From Spizellomyces punctatus DAOM BR117 (taxonomy: Eukaryota; Chytridiomycota; Chytridiomycetes; Spizellomycetales; Spizellomycetaceae): DNA of 64,000 nucleotides. The stretch lies in assembly GCF_000182565.1 (NCBI RefSeq), contig NW_015971540.1, forward strand, positions 1,364,476 to 1,428,475. Reading direction: 5' to 3'. This document shows, in pieces, positions 59,933-64,000 of this stretch (position 1 is its first letter; every line of letters starts with the position of its first letter). A program made the translations under genes and the position numbers. Under the pieces are notes generated by a model. That model saw only the letters and a list, made by a program, of their open reading frames with translations. It searched no databases and was not told where the DNA came from.

Positions 59933-61315
59933 ATGGCCCATTACCACCATGACAAGGCACATTACAGAAAAGACCAGGACGACGACTACGACAACGACAA
60001 GATGCAGAGCGGACACCACAGGGCTCGTTGCAGCAGCGACGACAAAAGGGGGCACTCCAAAATGGACGACAGAAAGGCTCGCGCGATAAAGGATAAGACG
60101 ACAAACACTCCGCACGACTACTTTGCAGACATTCATATTCTTGACACGGGAAGCATCTTGGACTTTTTACCAGTTCCAGAGTCGACACACGCCGTCAAAC
60201 ACCGCTCGCAGCCCCTCCTCCAACCTCCTTCCGTTCCTTACACGGTCAAACACAGGGTGTCGCATGAATCCTACCTCGTACCCTCACGTCCTCGGCAAAA
60301 GCACACGTCTCATATTTCCCGCTTAAACCTCTCCCGCTTGCCAGACAAGATCCTTTCTCGCATCTTCTCATTCACGTCTGACCCCGCATCCTTCTCCCTC
60401 GTCTGCCGCCGCTTCCAGTCTGTCTCCAAATCCCCTCATGCCCGCGCGGGGTTTTTTCTTTTTCTTTACGGTACCCGGAATGCAATTCCCGCTGCACTCT
60501 TGGGTCCCTTTCATGCAGCATGTTACCTGGCCGTCCTCGACCTGCTCCTCCGACAGTGCCCTCTCCCGCGGTGGATCGTGCAACTAGCGGCTATTGATCG
60601 AGATATTCGCCGAGTGGAAAAGCATGCCGCTAGAAAGGTTGTGCGGAGGGACCCGCTTTGGACCACGGCATGGACGAGTGGGACGGTGGATCGGTTGGTC
60701 CAAAAGGGGAAGGAGCAGTATGGACACGAGGCAATAAGTGGCAGGGATTGGATGGACATGCAAGATGTTTTGGAGGAAGCCCGTGTGGGGACTCTGTTGC
60801 CAAGGGAATTTGAGAGGTTAAAAACCTTGATTGTTGATGCGCATTATACTGCGTGGAGCGTAATTGATGGAACACGTCCCGATCCTCCCTCCTCTGTTTC
60901 CTTTGCCTCTTTGACCTCGTCCACCTCCTCCTCCTCCTCCGACTATTTTCCCACACTTGTCAACTATCATCCGCCAACCGACACGATCCTGCGCTCCCTC
61001 CCCATCTCCTTCATCAACATCCTCTACCGCCCCGACATTCTCACCCTTCACGATCTCGCACCCTCCCTCCTTCGGCGTCTCACGACGCCTCAAACGGAGG
61101 AAACCATCAACACAATTGTCATGACGGAACGAGTGATGAAAGGGAGTTTGGTGGAAGTACAACGGTTATTGAAAAGTGGGTATCGTGTGTCAGAACGGGT
61201 GGTGGACAGAGTGAGAGTGTGGTTGCAGGCGGACAGAAGGCTGGATGAGGATGGGAGGAGGAGGGTCCGGAGGATATTAAAGGCAGTCACCGGGACCCCT
61301 TATGGTGAAGTTTAA
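59933..61315 (+). CDS. F-box protein
   Basis: This is a single-exon frame of 460 residues. The first 70 residues are His/Asp/Lys-rich and low-complexity (MAHYHHDKAHYRKDQDDDYD). The F-box is at about residues 125-165: LNLSRLPDKILSRIFSFTSD followed by FSLVCRRFQSVSKS. It has the LP..IL.RIF core and the LVCRRF helix that bind Skp1. The remainder is helical, with an ankyrin-like element near the C-terminus (GSLVEVQRLLKSGYRVSERV). It would be the substrate receptor of an SCF ubiquitin ligase; the target is unknown. F-box proteins with unclassified C-terminal helices are numerous in chytrids. The frame is strongly supported by its length. Confidence 0.8.
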   Translation: MAHYHHDKAHYRKDQDDDYDNDKMQSGHHRARCSSDDKRGHSKMDDRKARAIKDKTTNTPHDYFADIHILDTGSILDFLPVPESTHAVKHRSQPLLQPPSVPYTVKHRVSHESYLVPSRPRQKHTSHISRLNLSRLPDKILSRIFSFTSDPASFSLVCRRFQSVSKSPHARAGFFLFLYGTRNAIPAALLGPFHAACYLAVLDLLLRQCPLPRWIVQLAAIDRDIRRVEKHAARKVVRRDPLWTTAWTSGTVDRLVQKGKEQYGHEAISGRDWMDMQDVLEEARVGTLLPREFERLKTLIVDAHYTAWSVIDGTRPDPPSSVSFASLTSSTSSSSSDYFPTLVNYHPPTDTILRSLPISFINILYRPDILTLHDLAPSLLRRLTTPQTEETINTIVMTERVMKGSLVEVQRLLKSGYRVSERVVDRVRVWLQADRRLDEDGRRRVRRILKAVTGTPYGEV

Positions 61316-61599
61316 TCTATTGGACAATTCGCATATTTTTTGGGTTGCGTGTGAGGATACTCGTTGAACATTTAATGGTGGGTTATAGTAGCATTGACAA
61401 GTCTTAATTTTGGGAATAGCAGGGAAGATGGATATGTTGATGGATTTGTCTGGTTTGGTGTATATAGCTTGTAAAGTACGAATGTGATACTTTTTTCGCC
61501 TACACACATGTCCCACATTTATCAAATGGTCCATACATGCGACTTTTCTCCAAGCCCCAAAACCGCTCACGAGTTCAGCATGAAAAGCGTTGGCCGCAT

Positions 61600-62360
61600 C
61601 TAATTGTCGGACGTGACCCACTCTGCATTCGCAACTAAGGAAATTCATGAATTAGTACGGAAATCACCCACCACAAAATCAAAGCATCTTTACATACACT
61701 CCCAGTTGAACACCTCCGACTTGCCAAACCACAATGCAATCTCCTTCTCCGCACTCTCAAATGAGTCTGATCCATGGATTATGTTGCGTCCCACACTGAT
61801 GCAATAGTCTCCTCGGATGGTGCCTGGCTGGGCCTCAAGGGGGTTGGTTGCGCCAATGATGCGGCGACCTTGGCGAATTACATCCTTGCCTTCCCACACC
61901 ATGGCAATCTATATTCACTTCACGCGTTAGAATGCACGTCTGAAGACAGCATGAACGCACACAAGGAATACATACAACAGGAGCAGATCCAGACGTCATG
62001 TACGAAACCAAGCCCGCAAAAAACGGACGCCCCTTCAGATCCGCATAATGCTCCTCTGCCAGCGCCTTGGATGGTACAATCGCCTTGATGCCAACCAACT
62101 TGTACCCTTTCCTCTCAAACCTCTCAATGACATTCGCCACCAGTCCCCGCTGCGTCCCATCGGGCTTGATGGCTATAAATGTGCGCTCGATCCCGCCTTT
62201 TTGTGCCGGCAGGGAAGGGGGCCTCGAGGTGGAGAGGGGAGGTAAGGAGCCCAAGGGTGGCCGCGCTACCCGTGGCGATGGCGACAATGCGGGGCCGTGC
62301 CAGGCGGGGAAGCTGCTGGAAGGCTCTGCGGGCCAGGTGGGGAAGCATACGGGCAAACAT
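61600..62360 (-). CDS. NDK1: Nucleoside diphosphate kinase, probably mitochondrial
   Basis: ATG 62360 opens [20 protein letters not shown], an Arg-rich amphipathic presequence. The kinase follows in another frame: [60 protein letters not shown] and GSAPVV. After an intron comes [40 protein letters not shown] with the catalytic His, then [20 protein letters not shown] last exon gives [11 protein letters not shown]. Presequence and kinase join in frame if a 73-nt intron with donor GTAGCG and acceptor CAAAAAG is removed (about 62195-62267); otherwise a one-base frameshift must be assumed. NDK passes phosphate from ATP to other NDPs. It lies 197 bp from the divergent Arp1 gene. Confidence 0.88.
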
Positions 62361-62557
62361 GATGCGTTTGTTCTCCAATGAAATCCTTTTAATAAAAAAA
62401 AGATGAAAGATGGAAATGTCTCCAAAACCCGCGAACGAGGCCCTTTTATATCCCGCTGATGGTTCCAACCAACCCACGCGCTCCTTCGCCCTCCCAAAGT
62501 CGCCGCGATCTCTCCTCGGCATCCAACCATAGACGACAAGATTTAGACAATCAAAAG
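62361..62557. promoter_or_regulatory. Shared divergent promoter, NDK / Arp1
   Basis: There are 197 bp between start codons of a mitochondrial kinase gene and a dynactin gene. A short A-run lies at about 62393-62402. Confidence 0.4.
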
Positions 62558-63932
62558 ATGGAATTTGACGATGTATTGACGAATCAACCTGTTGTTATTG
62601 ATAATGTATGTCGTCTGTGCGTTTTAAAGAGTTGGTGGGACACTTGTTTAAATGTGCATTACAGGGGTCAGGCGTTATCAAGGCAGGTTTCGCTGGCGAC
62701 GATCAGCCCAAATGTTTCTTTCCCTCCTTGTAAGTTACTTGTTCCATCTCCCTTTCTAGGCCTTACATTTACCGTGCATCATAGTGTGGGCCGCCCAAAG
62801 CATCACCGCGTTATGGCCGGTGCAGTCGAAGGTGACACATTTATTGGGAAAAAGGCCCAAGAGCTACGTGGATTGTTGCGAATAAGGTACCCGATGGAAC
62901 ACGGAGTTGTTACGGATTGGGATGATATGGAGAGAATTTGGGGGTTTGTGTATGAGGAAGAACTCAAGATATTGTCAGAGGAGGTGCGTTCTAGGCAACT
63001 TTAGAGTTGGGTCAACCATGTCCTAAAAGAAGGGAAAAACAACAGCACCCAGTCCTCTTAACAGAAGCCCCCCAAAACCCCCGCACAAACCGCGACACCG
63101 CCGCCCAAATCCTATTTGAGACCTTCAATGTCCCCGCCCTCTTTCTCTCCATCCAAGCCGTGCTCGCTCTCTACGCCTCAGGTCGAACAACCGGTATCGT
63201 CCTTGACATTGGTGATGGCGTCACACATGCTGTACCCGTCTACGAAGGCTTTTCCATGCCGCATGCCGTTAGAAGGGTGGACATGGCTGGACGAGATATC
63301 ACACATCACCTTCAACTCTTGTTGCGCAAATCAGGATACTCACTCTCCACATCTGCCGAAAAAGAAGTCGTACGCATCATAAAGGAGAAAACATGTTACA
63401 TTGCATCCAATCCCGCCAAGGAGGAAAAAGAGGCTGTTGGAAAATACGAGGACTTTATCTTACCCGATGGCACACCCCTTAAACTCGGACCAGAACGCTT
63501 CAGGGCCCCTGAAATCCTCTTTGCACCTGACCTCATCGGCCAAGAATTCCCAGGTGTTCACCAGCTTTGCGTAGACGCCATTCAAAAAGCCGATATGGAC
63601 CTCCGGAAACACCTGTACTCAAACATGGTGCTGAGTGGCGGTACGACTCTTTGCCGGGGCTTTGGAGATCGGCTTTTGGGAGAAGTCAAGCGGTTGGCAC
63701 TCAAGGATGTCAAGATAAAGATTTATGCACCACAAGAACGAAAGTATTCGACATGGATCGGCGGGTCGATTTTGGCTTCTTTGAGTATGTCTGCTGTTTT
63801 GATTGAGTGACGATTGACTAGCTACTCATGACTTTTTGTCTTTGCCACTTAGGTACATTTAAAAAGATGTGGGTGTCAGCTGAAGAATACCAAGAAGACC
63901 CCGATATTATTCACAAAAAGTTTATGGGGTGA
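62558..63932 (+). CDS. ARP1: Actin-related protein 1 (centractin), dynactin filament subunit
   Basis: Exons 62558-62605, 62665-62729, 62785-62983, 63046-63784 and 63853-63932 give about 376 residues, the normal length. The sequence starts [16 protein letters not shown], then [20 protein letters not shown] and [20 protein letters not shown]. It continues [40 protein letters not shown] and [20 protein letters not shown], and later [20 protein letters not shown] and [44 protein letters not shown] and the EEYQEDP C-terminus distinguish Arp1 from actin. Arp1 forms the short filament of dynactin, the cofactor of cytoplasmic dynein. The C-terminus IIHKKFMG has no Cys-Phe ending like actin's. Confidence 0.95.
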
Positions 63933-64000
63933 ATGTCTTTAATTTATGGGCTGTTGTATATAGAATGTGTGTGCGTTTTTCCTTGCCAACGGTGTCGTGT

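Overview
The window reads as nuclear DNA of a zoosporic (flagellated) fungus, most likely a chytrid or close relative. Reasons: genes are interrupted by many short introns (about 55-95 nt, mostly GT-AG); the gene set is fungal (PHO89-type phosphate permease, KAP120/importin-11, CMS1, EDEM with a PA domain); and there is an intact axonemal outer-arm dynein heavy chain plus a probable axonemal microtubule protein, which non-flagellated fungi lack. There are no rRNA genes, CRISPR arrays or recognisable transposons, and I found no tRNA. One assembly gap (119 N) lies at 18597-18715.

Layout. 0-3 kb: a divergent pair, a C7orf50-like WKF-domain nucleolar protein (-) and a DNA polymerase X-like protein that has lost its catalytic aspartates (+). 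3.7-5.7 kb: an unrecognised Pro-rich protein with a SUMO-interacting motif (-). 7.4-9.2 kb: a coiled-coil protein with a dynein-adaptor CC1 box (+). 10.5-12.1 kb: a rhomboid protease and a small probable mitochondrial protein with CRE and TATA elements. 12.3-14.5 kb: a phosphate:Na+ symporter behind a cluster of CACGTG/CACGTT sites. 15.4-17.1 kb: a LolD/MacB-type soluble ABC ATPase. 17.8-18.6 kb: a multi-pass membrane protein cut by the gap. 20.2-27 kb: a histidine phosphatase, EDEM-like GH47 mannosidase with PA domain, APRT, and a Cys-rich secretory-pathway membrane protein. 27.1-29.6 kb: a SAXO/PPP1R32-like repeat protein (-). 30.6-33.1 kb: a RhoGAP-like protein. 33.3-33.9 kb: an ATPase inhibitor (IF1) with two IF1 modules. 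34.1-36.2 kb: a SET-domain lysine methyltransferase. 36.3-37.2 kb: CMS1. 37.4-51.4 kb: the dynein heavy chain (about 4527 aa, seven exons). 51.7-64 kb: a low-complexity protein, importin-11, choline/ethanolamine kinase, an F-box protein, mitochondrial NDP kinase and Arp1/centractin.

How they fit together. Three genes concern dynein motility (outer-arm heavy chain, Arp1 of dynactin, CC1-box coiled coil) and a fourth the axoneme (SAXO-like protein), but they are separated by unrelated genes and are not an operon-like cluster. Several neighbours are divergent with short shared promoters: IF1/SET (262 bp), CMS1/dynein (185 bp), NDK/Arp1 (197 bp) and WKF/PolX-like (180 bp). The most notable items are the tandem-headed IF1, the PolX-like pseudoenzyme, the CC1-box protein and the phosphate-response promoter. 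Gene models were built by hand from splice signals and reading frame; exon ends given to the base are predictions.
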